Below, in pieces: positions 38,297 through 47,595 of a stretch of DNA of 64,000 bases. The stretch is from Alphaproteobacteria bacterium (GTDB lineage: Bacteria > Pseudomonadota > Alphaproteobacteria > Micavibrionales > Micavibrionaceae). The position numbers were made by a program, and so were the translations under genes. The first letter of the stretch is position 1; every line of letters begins with the position of its first letter. The DNA is taken from contig JASMHE010000008.1 of NCBI GenBank assembly GCA_030750865.1, positions 496,001-560,000 on the forward strand, written 5' to 3'. The notes under the pieces were generated by a model. The model had not been told where the DNA came from and ran no database searches. It worked only from the letters and a program-made list of their open reading frames with translations.

Positions 38297-39202
38297 ATGC
38301 CATTGCGTCCCCCTTCTTCTGAAAATATTCTGACAGTGATAAAGCCAAAAGAAAACGGCCTGCCACTTGTCTTTGATTCCCCCCATAGCGGCCGCATTTA
38401 TCCGGACGACTTCAACCATGCCTGCGATCAGGACATGATGGAGCGCGCCGAAGATAACCATGTCGATACCTTATTCGCGGATTGCGGCAAATATGGCGCT
38501 GCATTTCTGAAAGCCGAATTTCCACGCACCTATATTGATGTCAATCGCGGGGCGGACGATATTGACCTGTCATTATTCGACAGCGCCGATGAATGGACCG
38601 GCACACCGGTCCGACCGACAAACAGATCACAAGCCGGTATCGGATTGATCCGCCGCCTGTTACGCCCCGGCACGCCGCTTTACGACAGATATCTCAGCGC
38701 CGAAGAAGTTACTCACCGTATTGAACATTATTACACGCCATACCATCAGGCGCTCGAAACCCTGACCAACGATGCGTATTACAATTTCGGGCAGGTCTGG
38801 CACATCAATTGCCATTCTATGCCATCAGCCGCATCAAAAAACCGGTTCACCCGCGCGCCGCTATCCTTGTTTCATGACGAACCCGATTTTGTTCTGGGGG
38901 ACCGCGACGGCACATCATGCAGTGCGCATTTCACGCGGTCCGTGCGTGATTTCCTGAAATCGCTCGGCTACCGTGTTGCCATCAACCACCCCTATCGGGG
39001 CGTAGAACTTGTACGGCGCTATGCCGAACCGTCAATCGGCAAACACTCTTTGCAACTTGAAATCAACAAGGCCCTCTATTGGGATGAAGAAAAATGCAAA
39101 CCGTCCAAAAAATACGACGCCTTTAAACAGAATATGGACAAATTTGTTTCATTCTGTGCCGATTACGTCTCCGAACAGCTCATTGACATGGCGGCCGATT
39201 AA
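38297..39202 (+). CDS. N-formylglutamate amidohydrolase family protein
   Basis: A 301-residue zinc hydrolase of the FGase/HutG family. Signatures are VFDSPHSGRIYPDDF near residue 26, RTYIDVNRGADDIDL near 78, VWHINCHSMPSA near 165, and INHPYRGVELVRRYAEPS near 232, ending with LQLEINKALYWDE. Characterised members release formate from N-formylglutamate in histidine breakdown, but no hut genes are nearby, so the physiological substrate is open. It converges with lipB and shares a TTAA stop. Confidence 0.86.
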   Translation: MPLRPPSSENILTVIKPKENGLPLVFDSPHSGRIYPDDFNHACDQDMMERAEDNHVDTLFADCGKYGAAFLKAEFPRTYIDVNRGADDIDLSLFDSADEWTGTPVRPTNRSQAGIGLIRRLLRPGTPLYDRYLSAEEVTHRIEHYYTPYHQALETLTNDAYYNFGQVWHINCHSMPSAASKNRFTRAPLSLFHDEPDFVLGDRDGTSCSAHFTRSVRDFLKSLGYRVAINHPYRGVELVRRYAEPSIGKHSLQLEINKALYWDEEKCKPSKKYDAFKQNMDKFVSFCADYVSEQLIDMAAD

Positions 39203-39822
39203 AAAATCTCTTTCCAGAGTTTTTGAAACACAGCATCGACCTCGGCCATTGGCACATCACGGCCAAGCTCTTTTCTGAGTGATGTAACACCGTGTTCGCT
39301 GATCCCGCACGGCACGATACCGCTAAAATGTGATAGATCAGGATCAACATTAAGCGCAAGACCGTGATATGTCACCCAATGCCGCACGCGCACACCGATA
39401 GCGCCGATTTTATTTTCCGTGCCGTCATCTTTAGGCACCCAAATACCGACGCGCCCGTCACGACGCTCACCCGTTACCCCGAATACGGCAAGTGTGCGGA
39501 TCATCCATTCCTCAAGCTGCCAGACATATTTCTTGATATCCGGTGTTTCCTGACGGGCTTTCAAATCAACCAGCGCATAAATCACACGCTGCCCCGGTCC
39601 GTGATAGGTATATTGCCCGCCGCGCCCTGTTTCAAACACGGGAAAACGCGCATCAACAAGGTCGCTTTGCTTGGCACTGGTCCCTGCGGTGTACAGCGGC
39701 GGATGCTCGACAAACCACAGTAATTCATCCTGCGCGCCGTCACGGATCTGACGCACGCGCGCCTCCATCTCATGCACGGCAAAGGCATAATCAACATGAT
39801 TTTTCGATGTCATAATTTCCAT
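39199..39822 (-). CDS. lipB: Octanoyl-[acyl-carrier-protein]:protein N-octanoyltransferase
   Basis: Transfers octanoyl from ACP to lipoyl domains, the first step of protein lipoylation. Family motifs are EHPPLYTAGTSA near residue 39 and RGGQYTYHGPGQRVIY near 67. The catalytic lysine is K138 in ENKIGAIGVRVRHWVTYHG and the cysteine is C172 in SGIVPCGISEHGVTSL. The 207-residue length is normal. The start at 39822 is chosen by family length; ATG at 39813 has a nearer GGAA. The Nfu protein in this window may serve the following LipA step. Confidence 0.95.
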   Translation of the reverse strand: MEIMTSKNHVDYAFAVHEMEARVRQIRDGAQDELLWFVEHPPLYTAGTSAKQSDLVDARFPVFETGRGGQYTYHGPGQRVIYALVDLKARQETPDIKKYVWQLEEWMIRTLAVFGVTGERRDGRVGIWVPKDDGTENKIGAIGVRVRHWVTYHGLALNVDPDLSHFSGIVPCGISEHGVTSLRKELGRDVPMAEVDAVFQKLWKEIF

Positions 39823-39953
39823 ACAGGCGAAAATAAGCACAAAAAGAGCAATATGCAATCATCTTCGGGCTTGCCTAAGGCGATTTACTTTGCTAGGACA
39901 TACGACACTGTGAATATTCACGATATGTATATTGTGATTATTCGTTCTACCGT

Positions 39954-40042
39954 GCGGCCGTGGCGGAATTGGTAGACGCGTCAGACTAAGGATCTGGTGG
40001 GAGTTAAATCCCGTGGAGGTTCAAGTCCTCTCGGCCGCACCA
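39954..40042 (+). tRNA. tRNA-Leu (anticodon AAG), CCA encoded
   Basis: A complete 89-base cloverleaf. The acceptor GCGGCCG pairs with CGGCCGC, followed by ACCA. The D-arm is GCGGAATTGGTAGACGC, a leucine-type form. The anticodon stem is TCAGA/TCTGG with loop CTAAGGA, so positions 34-36 are AAG. A long variable arm (GGGA/TCCC) and T-arm GGAGGTTCAAGTCCTCT confirm class II tRNA-Leu. A34 would be deaminated to inosine if TadA accepts it. The malic enzyme gene starts 72 bases downstream. Confidence 0.97.
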
Positions 40043-40114
40043 CTTCTCTCTTTCTTGAGAGAGAATAAAATTAAAACTGCACTTTTAATTTCTGACCTTA
40101 AAAGAGGTTCTCAT

Positions 40115-42391
40115 ATGACAGACGATGCACTCCGCGAAGCCGCGCTAGAATATCACCGTTCTCCGCGTCCCGGCAAAATTGCAATTAAAGCGACAAAAGC
40201 ACTTGATACACAGCGCGATCTCGCGCTTGCATACTCCCCCGGTGTAGCCGCCGCATGCGAGGAAATCGCAAAAGACCCTCTGAAAGCATTAGAATATACA
40301 TCACGCGGAAATATCGTTGCCGTCATTTCGAACGGTACTGCCGTACTTGGTCTGGGCAATATCGGCGCACTGGCCTCAAAACCTGTGATGGAAGGGAAAG
40401 CTGTCCTGTTCAAGAAATTCTCGAATATCGACTCGCTTGATATCGAGATCAACGAAACGGACCCCGACAAATTTATCGAAGCTGTTGCCGCGCTTGAACC
40501 TTCGTTCGGCGGTATCAACCTTGAAGACATCAAAGCACCGGAATGTTTTGAAATTGAAGAACGCCTGAAAGAGCGCATGAACATTCCCGTCTTCCATGAC
40601 GACCAGCACGGCACAGCCATCATCGTCGGCGCGGCGTTTTTAAACTGGCTGCACCTGACGAAGAAAAAAGCAAAAGACGTGAAGCTTGTCGCCAACGGCG
40701 CAGGCGCATCGGCAATTTCCTGCCTGAAAGTTCTGCATTCTCTGGGCTTGCCAAAAGAAAATATCATTGTCTGTGACCGTAACGGCGTTATTTACAAAGG
40801 CCGCACCGAAGGCATGGATTCAATCAAAGAACAATTTGCCAGCTCAACAGAGCACCGCACCTTACAAGAAGCGCTGAACGGCGCCGACATTTTCCTCGGA
40901 CTGTCCGGCCCGAATGTTTTGAAGGGCAAAGATATCGAAAAGATGGTTCAAGCCCCGTTGATTATGGCGCTTGCGAACCCGACACCGGAAATCATGCCCG
41001 AAGAGGTCAAAAAAGTGAAGCCGGAGGCTATCATCTGCACCGGCCGATCCGATTACGTGAATCAAGTCAATAACGTGCTGTGCTTCCCGTTCATCTTCCG
41101 TGGCGCGCTCGACGTTGGCGCAACAGCCATCAACGAAGAAATGAAACTAGCCTGCGTCAAAGCGATTGCCGAACTGGCCCGCATCGAAGCATCGGCCGAG
41201 GTCGCCGCTGTGTACAGCAGTGAAACATTGGAATTCGGACCGGAATACCTTATCCCGAAAGCTTTTGACCCGCGCTTGATTTACCAATTGCCTATTGCTG
41301 TTGCCAAAGCTGCGATGGATAGCGGCGTTGCAGCACGCCCGATCGAAGACTGGGTTGCCTATGAAGATAAGCTGCAAAGCTATACATACCGTACCAGCAT
41401 GGCCATGCGCCCCTTGATGGACAAAGCCAAAGCCGATGTGAAACGCATCGTCTATGCCGAAGGTGAAGAAGAGCGCGTTCTGCGTGCCGTGCAAACCGTT
41501 ATCGATGAGAAAATCGCAAAACCAATCCTGATCGGCCGCCGCAAAGTCATCGAAATGCGGATCAACAAGCTGAAATTGCGTCTGACACCGGATAAAGATT
41601 TTGAAATTTGCGATCCGGAAGATGATCCGCGTTACCGTGATTACTGGACGAATTACCACGAAATTATGGAACGCTGCGGTGTTACCCCTGCGGTGGCAAA
41701 GACAACGGTCCGCACGAACACAACCGTGATCGGCGCATTGATGGTACAACGCAAAGAAGCTGATGCCCTGATCTGCGGCACGGTTGGCGTTTACCGCGAA
41801 CATCTGAAAAACGTGCTTGATATTCTGAAACTGAAACCAGGCATCGAAACGGCGGCAGCGATGAATATTCTGGTCATGGCGCGCGGCACCTATTTCTTCT
41901 GCGATACCCAGATCAATGCAGCGCCAAGCGTTGCACAGCTGAGTGAAATGACCATCATGGCCGCAGAAGAAGTTAAACGTTTTGGCATCTCACCAAAAAT
42001 CGCAATGCTCTCGCATTCGAATTTCGGCACACATGACACAGAAAGCGCTGTTCGTATGCGCTCTGCGCTTGCTGATCTGCGTCAACGTGCACCGCATCTG
42101 GAAATTGACGGTGAAATGCATGGCGATTCCGCCCTGTCGGAACAAATTCGCAAAGACATCATGCCAAATTCCACATTGCACGGCACAGCAAATCTGTTTG
42201 TGATGCCGTCCATTGAATCCGCAAACATCACATTCAATATGCTGAAAGTCATGGGCGATGGTATTTCTATCGGCCCTATTCTGCTTGGCGTTGCAAAACC
42301 GGCTCATATCCTGACTCCGTCGGTTACACCGCGCGGCATCATGAATGCGACCGCTGTGGCCGCACTGGGCGCACAGGCCGAACAGGGATAA
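40115..42391 (+). CDS. maeB: NADP-dependent malic enzyme with C-terminal phosphotransacetylase-like domain
   Basis: Decarboxylates malate to pyruvate with NADP, supplying NADPH and pyruvate. The malic domain (about 1-425) has LAYSPGVAAACEEI near residue 38, FHDDQHGTAIIVGAAF near 160, and the NADP-binding GAGASAISCLKVL. The phosphate acetyl/butyryltransferase-like domain (about 430-758) has VYAEGEEERVLRAVQ and a regulatory rather than catalytic role in characterised homologues. The start at 40115 follows AAAAGAGG. An upstream in-frame extension would run through the tRNA and is rejected. Confidence 0.95.
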   Translation: MTDDALREAALEYHRSPRPGKIAIKATKALDTQRDLALAYSPGVAAACEEIAKDPLKALEYTSRGNIVAVISNGTAVLGLGNIGALASKPVMEGKAVLFKKFSNIDSLDIEINETDPDKFIEAVAALEPSFGGINLEDIKAPECFEIEERLKERMNIPVFHDDQHGTAIIVGAAFLNWLHLTKKKAKDVKLVANGAGASAISCLKVLHSLGLPKENIIVCDRNGVIYKGRTEGMDSIKEQFASSTEHRTLQEALNGADIFLGLSGPNVLKGKDIEKMVQAPLIMALANPTPEIMPEEVKKVKPEAIICTGRSDYVNQVNNVLCFPFIFRGALDVGATAINEEMKLACVKAIAELARIEASAEVAAVYSSETLEFGPEYLIPKAFDPRLIYQLPIAVAKAAMDSGVAARPIEDWVAYEDKLQSYTYRTSMAMRPLMDKAKADVKRIVYAEGEEERVLRAVQTVIDEKIAKPILIGRRKVIEMRINKLKLRLTPDKDFEICDPEDDPRYRDYWTNYHEIMERCGVTPAVAKTTVRTNTTVIGALMVQRKEADALICGTVGVYREHLKNVLDILKLKPGIETAAAMNILVMARGTYFFCDTQINAAPSVAQLSEMTIMAAEEVKRFGISPKIAMLSHSNFGTHDTESAVRMRSALADLRQRAPHLEIDGEMHGDSALSEQIRKDIMPNSTLHGTANLFVMPSIESANITFNMLKVMGDGISIGPILLGVAKPAHILTPSVTPRGIMNATAVAALGAQAEQG

Positions 42392-42429
42392 AACAACGAC
42401 ACGCCTTCACCGTTTTTTTGTGAAAGCAG

Positions 42430-42457
42430 TTGTGTAAAGTAAAAACCAAAGTACTAT
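42430..42457 (+). promoter_or_regulatory. Candidate promoter for mgtE
   Basis: TTGTGT and TACTAT are spaced by 16 bases, 48 bases before the mgtE ATG. It is a moderate match to the housekeeping consensus. I see no magnesium riboswitch in the short leader. Confidence 0.4.
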
Positions 42458-42504
42458 AGGGGCGATATGAATGATTGACCCTGTAGAAAGAGGTGGCGTA
42501 AATC

Positions 42505-43935
42505 ATGACCTCTGAGGACAAAAAACCAGAGACCGAAGAAGAGATCAATGAGGCGGACAATGTAAACCAGTCCCCTCAGGACGATGATCCTGTCTATGGT
42601 ATCAGCGACGATCAAATCAACGACATCGAAGAAGCGCTGCATATCGGGTATGAAGATGCACTCGTCGAGCATATTTACCAGCTTAGCCCCGCCGATGCCG
42701 CAGAGCTGATCAGTAAGGTCAGCGACGAAGACCGCGATTTGCTGTTAACAGAACACGCGCACGCTTTCCCCCCGTTCTTTTTCTTGTATCTGGATCCGGA
42801 CCTGCGGAAACTGGCACTCGAAAATATGACCCCCGAGGAAATCGCGGCCATTATTTCGGAACTGGACAGTGACGATGCCCTTGACCTCATTCACAATCTG
42901 AAGCCCGAGTTCCAGAGCGATGTTATCCAGAAACTGTCGGCTAAAAACCGCTTAACCCTCGAAGAAGGCCTGAGCTTCCCCGAGGATAGTGCCGGTCGTA
43001 TGATGCAACGCGAATTTGTTGCCATCCCGCAATTCTGGACGGTCGGAAAAACCATTGACTATCTGCGGGCAGCCTCGGCAAATCTACCGACCGACTTCTT
43101 TGACATCTTTGTGATCAGCCCAACATACCATGTCATTGGAGAAATTCCGCTCAGCCGTATTTTACGATCAGAACGATCACAAAAAATGGAAGAGCTGAAA
43201 CTGGAAACACTATTCACCATTCCGGCCACAATGGATCAGGAAAATGTGGCGCACGTCTTTAAACGGCAAAACCTGATTTCCGCGCCTGTGGTCGATTCCG
43301 AGGATCGGTTAATCGGGGTTATCACGATCGATGACGTCGTTGACGTTATTGATGAAGAAGCGCAGGAAGATATCCTGAAATTGGGTGGTGTTGAGAAAGG
43401 CGACTTGTATCGCGCTGTCATGTCTACCACAGGATCACGTTTTAAATGGCTGTTTGTGAACCTGATTACGGCCATCATCGCCTCTGCCGTCATCAGCCTG
43501 TTTGATGCCACACTACAGCAAATGGTCGCGGTTGCGATTTTGATGCCCATTGTGGCCTCAATGGGCGGGAATGCAGGCACACAGGCACTGACTGTTGCCG
43601 TGCGCGCCCTTGCCACGCGGGAGCTGTCCGGCGTCAACGCCCTGCGTATCATCTGGAAAGAAACAATTGTCGGCTTTTTAAACGGTGCGGCCTTTGCCAT
43701 TATTATGGGATTAATCGCAGGCTTCTGGTTCAGCAACTCTATACTGGGTGGCGTCATCGCCACAGCCATGATCGTCAACCTGATCGTCGCCGGTTTGTTC
43801 GGCGCAGGCATCCCGATTTTACTCAATAGAATGGGAAGCGACCCTGCCGTATCGTCAACCGTTTTCCTGACGACCGTGACCGATGTCATCGGTTTTCTGG
43901 TATTTCTCGGTCTGGCCGCAATGTTTCTGGTTTAA
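42505..43935 (+). CDS. mgtE: Magnesium transporter MgtE
   Basis: Magnesium-gated magnesium channel, a homodimer in the inner membrane. The N domain (about 20-155) has AELISKVSDEDRDLLL and FSEDSAGR-like FPEDSAGRMM near residue 153. Two CBS domains follow to about 290, ending LIGVITIDDVVDVIDEEAQED. Five C-terminal helices contain PIVASMGGNAGTQALTVAVRA, the pore signature. The 476-residue length is typical. It ends with a TTAA shared with the convergent 93-residue gene. Confidence 0.95.
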   Translation: MTSEDKKPETEEEINEADNVNQSPQDDDPVYGISDDQINDIEEALHIGYEDALVEHIYQLSPADAAELISKVSDEDRDLLLTEHAHAFPPFFFLYLDPDLRKLALENMTPEEIAAIISELDSDDALDLIHNLKPEFQSDVIQKLSAKNRLTLEEGLSFPEDSAGRMMQREFVAIPQFWTVGKTIDYLRAASANLPTDFFDIFVISPTYHVIGEIPLSRILRSERSQKMEELKLETLFTIPATMDQENVAHVFKRQNLISAPVVDSEDRLIGVITIDDVVDVIDEEAQEDILKLGGVEKGDLYRAVMSTTGSRFKWLFVNLITAIIASAVISLFDATLQQMVAVAILMPIVASMGGNAGTQALTVAVRALATRELSGVNALRIIWKETIVGFLNGAAFAIIMGLIAGFWFSNSILGGVIATAMIVNLIVAGLFGAGIPILLNRMGSDPAVSSTVFLTTVTDVIGFLVFLGLAAMFLV

Positions 43936-44213
43936 GCGAACTCGACCTTAATCGAACCGCCACGCCCCAAGAGCTTTAAATCCATTTCACTGACTTTGCC
44001 GCGATAATCATCGGCATTAATCACGATAGAATCGATGCGCTCCTGAAAACCGAAATCACAAGCCTTTTTGAAATCGCCGCAAAACGAAACACGCAAATCA
44101 CCAACTCTGGCCGATTCCGGCGCGTTCCGGTTTGCATATTTCACAATACGATCATTGACACGAACGCGGTCTTCTTTTGCCGCATTAAAAATAAATATAT
44201 TTCGGATGTACAT
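43932..44213 (-). CDS. Hypothetical 93-residue protein
   Basis: A small protein of unknown family. The start at 44213 (MYIRNIFIFNAAKED) follows an AAAAGGA ribosome site; an upstream GTG would add six residues. The composition alternates strands and charged loops (VGDLRVSFCGDFKKACDFGFQ, SIKVEFA), suggesting a compact alpha/beta fold. It has no signal peptide or membrane helix. It converges with mgtE, with overlapping stop codons, and is divergent from the GNAT gene. Confidence 0.5.
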   Translation of the reverse strand: MYIRNIFIFNAAKEDRVRVNDRIVKYANRNAPESARVGDLRVSFCGDFKKACDFGFQERIDSIVINADDYRGKVSEMDLKLLGRGGSIKVEFA

Positions 44214-44414
44214 CACACCATTCCTTTTCACCGTCTGGTTTACCGTTTTAACTGTTTTTCGTATTCTTGTGATACGTTATCTTTTTTATAAAATCAGGGG
44301 ATAACATACGCTTAACCGCTATATTATGTCAAAAATTATTTTTCTTCTCTTGCTCCTCCATAAAAGATTCTGCATGCTATGGGCTGACACATTAACTGTA
44401 ATGATATTGATCGT

Positions 44415-44948
44415 ATGACTGCTTCGAAACTGACACGTCCATCTATTGAATATAAAGAGAGCTTCCTTGCCGCTATGGTGGAATATCACAAGGAAGGTCA
44501 CTATCTTTATAATGACCTGGAATATCTGAATAATAATTTCGAAGAGTATGTAAAGCTGCTGTCCAAAGACCGCGGCCACCCCCACCAACCGCACCCGGAA
44601 TGGGTTGAAAATGTACCGGAAACAGTAGCGTGGTTTGTCAAAGACAACGAATATCTTGGCACAGTTGATGTCCGTCATCGCCTGAACTGGCATCTGGAAA
44701 AATGGGGCGGTCACATTCATTTCATCTTACGCCCGTCTATGCGCGGCAAAGGATTTGGCAAAAGAATGTTGCAAAAAGCCATTCCGATTGCCAATTATCT
44801 GGGCATTGAAAAGGCGCTGCTGACCGTCGCCCCGGAAAACAAAGCGGCTATTCGCACCGTAGAAGCCTGCGGCGGCGAATATGAAGACACGCTTGTGGCG
44901 ACAAACCGCTTTCCGACCAGAGCGCGCTACTGGATAAATTGTACGTAA
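44415..44948 (+). CDS. GNAT family N-acetyltransferase
   Basis: A 177-residue acetyl-CoA-dependent transferase of the GNAT fold. The acetyl-CoA pyrophosphate loop is MRGKGFGKRMLQKAIPIA near residues 108-125. The later helix is ENKAAIRTVEACGGEYE near 138. HIHFILRPSMRG forms the core strand. The N-terminal 60 residues carry a family-specific region (YHKEGHYLYNDLEYLNNN) like that of putative antibiotic or small-amine acetyltransferases. The acceptor substrate cannot be told. It ends 21 bases before the penicillin-binding protein gene. Confidence 0.85.
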   Translation: MTASKLTRPSIEYKESFLAAMVEYHKEGHYLYNDLEYLNNNFEEYVKLLSKDRGHPHQPHPEWVENVPETVAWFVKDNEYLGTVDVRHRLNWHLEKWGGHIHFILRPSMRGKGFGKRMLQKAIPIANYLGIEKALLTVAPENKAAIRTVEACGGEYEDTLVATNRFPTRARYWINCT

Positions 44949-44969
44949 CCTCACCATTGTAAAACATCT

Positions 44970-46958
44970 ATGGCAAAACCAAAGACAACAAAAGCCAAAA
45001 ACAAGGCTCAAAAGAAAAAGAACAAAAAAGCGGCCAAAACGACGGCGAAAAAGACGAAAGCGTCAAAGAAGAAAACCGCGAAAAAGGCGACCCAGCCGGC
45101 AAAACACAGCCTGATCGGCCGCCTGTTTAAATGGTGTATTGTGCTGGGCCTGTGGGGCGGTATCTTTCTGGGCGGGCTGATTGCATGGTACGGTACGGAA
45201 TTGCCGGATATTATTGAATCCCCGACATTTGAACGCAGCGCATCAACACAAATTCTCAGCTATGACCGGGAAGATTTGGTGAACTATGGCCAAATCAAAG
45301 GCGGCTCTGTGCATGTCTCCGAACTGCCGGATCATGTTGCTTATGCAGTCATATCCATCGAAGACAGACGCTTTTACCGCCATTTCGGGATTGACCCGAT
45401 CGGGATTGCCCGCGCAATGGCTATCAACATCATGCAGGGCGGCTTGCGTCAGGGCGGATCAACCATTACCCAACAACTGGCCAAAAATTTGTTCCTGACC
45501 CATGAACGAACAATCAAACGCAAAATTCAAGAAGCGATGATATCTCTTTGGCTGGAAAAAGAATTTTCTAAAGACGAAATCATCAGCGCCTATCTTAACC
45601 GCGTATATTTCGGCGCAGGCGCATATGGCATTGAAGCCGCCGCGCAAGTTTACTTTAAAAAATCGGCAACAGAACTCAATGTCTATGAATCTGCACTGCT
45701 GGCCGGATTGCTCAAGGCACCGTCCCGCTATTCACCGCACGCCAACCCTGATCTTGCCAGAAAACGGGCGCGCACTGTGCTGAACGCAATGGAAGATAAC
45801 GGCTATGACTTCACCAATCAGGAAACAACGCCGTCTACGATTGCCTCCTTGCCCTATGACAAGAAAAACACAAGCAATATCCGTTACTTTGCTGATATTG
45901 TTATGACAGAAAAAGAAGATTTAATCGGCAAACTCGATCAGGACATCACAATACAGACAACACTGGTTCCCGCATTACAGGATGCCGCAGACCGCATTTT
46001 AAAAGATAATTTGCAACGGTACGAAGATCGTCACGTCACACAGGGCGCTATTGTCGTGATGGATTTCGAAGGGGCCGTCCTTGCCTTATCCGGCGGCGTT
46101 GATTTCCGCACAAGTCAGTTTAACCGCGCAACGCAGGCCCGGCGCGCTTCGGGGTCGGCCTTCAAACCGGTTGTGTACCTGACCGCCCTTGAAAACGGAT
46201 GGGATAAAGACAGCATGATCCTTGATGCGCCGATTGAGAATGGCGATTATCACCCCGAAAACTTCAAAGATGAATATCTCGGTAAAGTAACACTGGAAAC
46301 GGCCCTGTTAAAATCACTAAACACAGCCGCTGTCAGACTGGCCAAAGATGTCGGCACGCGGAAAATCATCAACACGGCAAAGACACTCGGGATCGACAGC
46401 ACGCTTGCCAATGATCTTAGCATGGCATTGGGCAGCAGCGGTATTTCATTGATGGAAATGACCAGAGCTTACGGCGCAATCGGAAATGGCGGATACCGCA
46501 TTGATCCCTATTTTATTTTCCGGGTCGAAGATGCAAAAGCCGCAGACGACGAGAAAATTATCTATCAAAAAAGAAAATTTGATCGCGGCCCGCGCGCTAT
46601 CAAAGCATCGGCCGCGAAAGAGATGAAACAGATGTTGCAATCTGTCATCGAAGACGGCACAGGCAAGCGCGCCGCCTTGCCCTTTGACACATACGGAAAA
46701 ACAGGCACATCGCAATATTACCGCGATGCGTGGTTTGTCGGTTTTACCGATAAATTCGTCGCCGGCGTCTGGGTCGGCAATGATGATAACAGTCCGATGC
46801 AGGGTGTTACAGGTGGATCGCTTCCGGCGGAAATATGGCATGATGTCATGCTGACCGCGCATAAACAGGAAGGCATATCCCCTCTGTCCGATACATCACA
46901 TTCCCCGTCTGACCGCAGCTCATTCACCCGCTTTCTGGATCGTATCCTGAACAACTAA
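44970..46958 (+). CDS. Class A penicillin-binding protein (PBP1A family)
   Basis: Bifunctional peptidoglycan glycosyltransferase/transpeptidase. The cytoplasmic N-terminus (about 1-45) is an extreme lysine/alanine/threonine-rich tail. One membrane helix lies about 50-72. The transglycosylase domain has the catalytic EDRRFYRHFGIDPIG near 132 and GGSTITQQLAKNLFL. The transpeptidase domain has the active serine near 397 in SGSAFKP, SLN near 450, and KTGTS near 576. At 662 residues it lacks long inserts seen in some PBP1A. Which of PBP1A or PBP1C it matches best is uncertain. Confidence 0.93.
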   Translation: MAKPKTTKAKNKAQKKKNKKAAKTTAKKTKASKKKTAKKATQPAKHSLIGRLFKWCIVLGLWGGIFLGGLIAWYGTELPDIIESPTFERSASTQILSYDREDLVNYGQIKGGSVHVSELPDHVAYAVISIEDRRFYRHFGIDPIGIARAMAINIMQGGLRQGGSTITQQLAKNLFLTHERTIKRKIQEAMISLWLEKEFSKDEIISAYLNRVYFGAGAYGIEAAAQVYFKKSATELNVYESALLAGLLKAPSRYSPHANPDLARKRARTVLNAMEDNGYDFTNQETTPSTIASLPYDKKNTSNIRYFADIVMTEKEDLIGKLDQDITIQTTLVPALQDAADRILKDNLQRYEDRHVTQGAIVVMDFEGAVLALSGGVDFRTSQFNRATQARRASGSAFKPVVYLTALENGWDKDSMILDAPIENGDYHPENFKDEYLGKVTLETALLKSLNTAAVRLAKDVGTRKIINTAKTLGIDSTLANDLSMALGSSGISLMEMTRAYGAIGNGGYRIDPYFIFRVEDAKAADDEKIIYQKRKFDRGPRAIKASAAKEMKQMLQSVIEDGTGKRAALPFDTYGKTGTSQYYRDAWFVGFTDKFVAGVWVGNDDNSPMQGVTGGSLPAEIWHDVMLTAHKQEGISPLSDTSHSPSDRSSFTRFLDRILNN

Positions 46959-47025
46959 AAACGGCGTAAAACATAACATCAAGCGCTTCTTGCCACGTTG
47001 ATTTTTTTGACAACCATACAAATCA

Positions 47026-47055
47026 ATAAAGGCTGCCCCAAAAGGCAGCCTTTAT
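47026..47055. terminator. Bidirectional intrinsic terminator
   Basis: ATAAAGGCTGCC and GGCAGCCTTTAT make a perfect 12-bp stem with a 6-base loop between the convergent PBP gene and the 159-residue gene. Short T-rich ends on both strands suit two-way termination. Confidence 0.8.
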
Positions 47056-47109
47056 GACATCATAGCCAAAGCGTTTTATTCATGTGACACACATGCCGCG
47101 GGCGCGGGT

Positions 47110-47589
47110 CTATTCGTAACAGCTTTCCTTGTACACCGCATATTGCGTGCGTAATGTACCGGCGAATTTACTTTCCCCGATTTTGTCCCAGTGTGCTTTC
47201 AACGCAACGACCGAGGCCGGCGGTGTATCAAAATCCCAGCAGTTCCTTGATGTGGTTTTGTCCACGAACTCAAGGAACGGATAAGGAAACGCATTCCGCG
47301 GCGCACGCAAGCCCAGATCAATCAATGTCTTCGAGATTAACGCATCTCCTATTTCCATCATATCGGCTGTAAACTGTATGGATGCGAGGATTTTCGTTTC
47401 CGTGCGACTGCTGGGGACATGACGCAAATGCCGCATAAACCGCACGTAAACTTCCATTTCAAACGGCTTTTCCTCACCAACACTCGGCGGCAAAGGCAGC
47501 ACAATATGATCATCCTTGTCCAGATTCTGACGCACCACCGGATTTGCAAAGATTTTATCATCAAAAATGGGTGTATAAGTATTTGTCAT
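47110..47589 (-). CDS. Hypothetical 159-residue protein
   Basis: A soluble protein of unknown function. The start at 47589 (MTNTYTPIFDDKIF) is set by an AAAGGAG ribosome site with six-base spacing. Recognisable only as a charged helical protein: EMEVYVRFMRHLRHVPSSRTETKI near residues 50-72, then a helix with MEIGDALISKTLIDLG, and two C-terminal cysteines. There is no membrane helix. Its leader contains two inverted repeats, one enclosing the ribosome site, so translation may be controlled. No neighbour hints at a role. Confidence 0.6.
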   Translation of the reverse strand: MTNTYTPIFDDKIFANPVVRQNLDKDDHIVLPLPPSVGEEKPFEMEVYVRFMRHLRHVPSSRTETKILASIQFTADMMEIGDALISKTLIDLGLRAPRNAFPYPFLEFVDKTTSRNCWDFDTPPASVVALKAHWDKIGESKFAGTLRTQYAVYKESCYE

Positions 47590-47595
47590 GTTTAT

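Noticed and set aside
39954-40114. In-frame extension of the malic enzyme upstream to 40013
   Set aside because: It would translate through the tRNA-Leu gene; the ATG at 40115 has a good ribosome site and matches family N-termini.
39954-40114. tRNA-Leu as an integration (att) site
   Set aside because: No integrase, no repeated tRNA 3' end and no foreign genes follow; maeB is ordinary chromosomal content.
41147-41803. 218-codon open frame antisense to maeB
   Set aside because: Shadow frame; rich in histidine, phenylalanine and arginine, as expected from reverse-complemented coding sequence.
42408-42428. TTCAC-CGTTTTTTT-GTGAA after maeB
   Set aside because: The T-run lies in the loop rather than after the stem, so it is not an intrinsic terminator.
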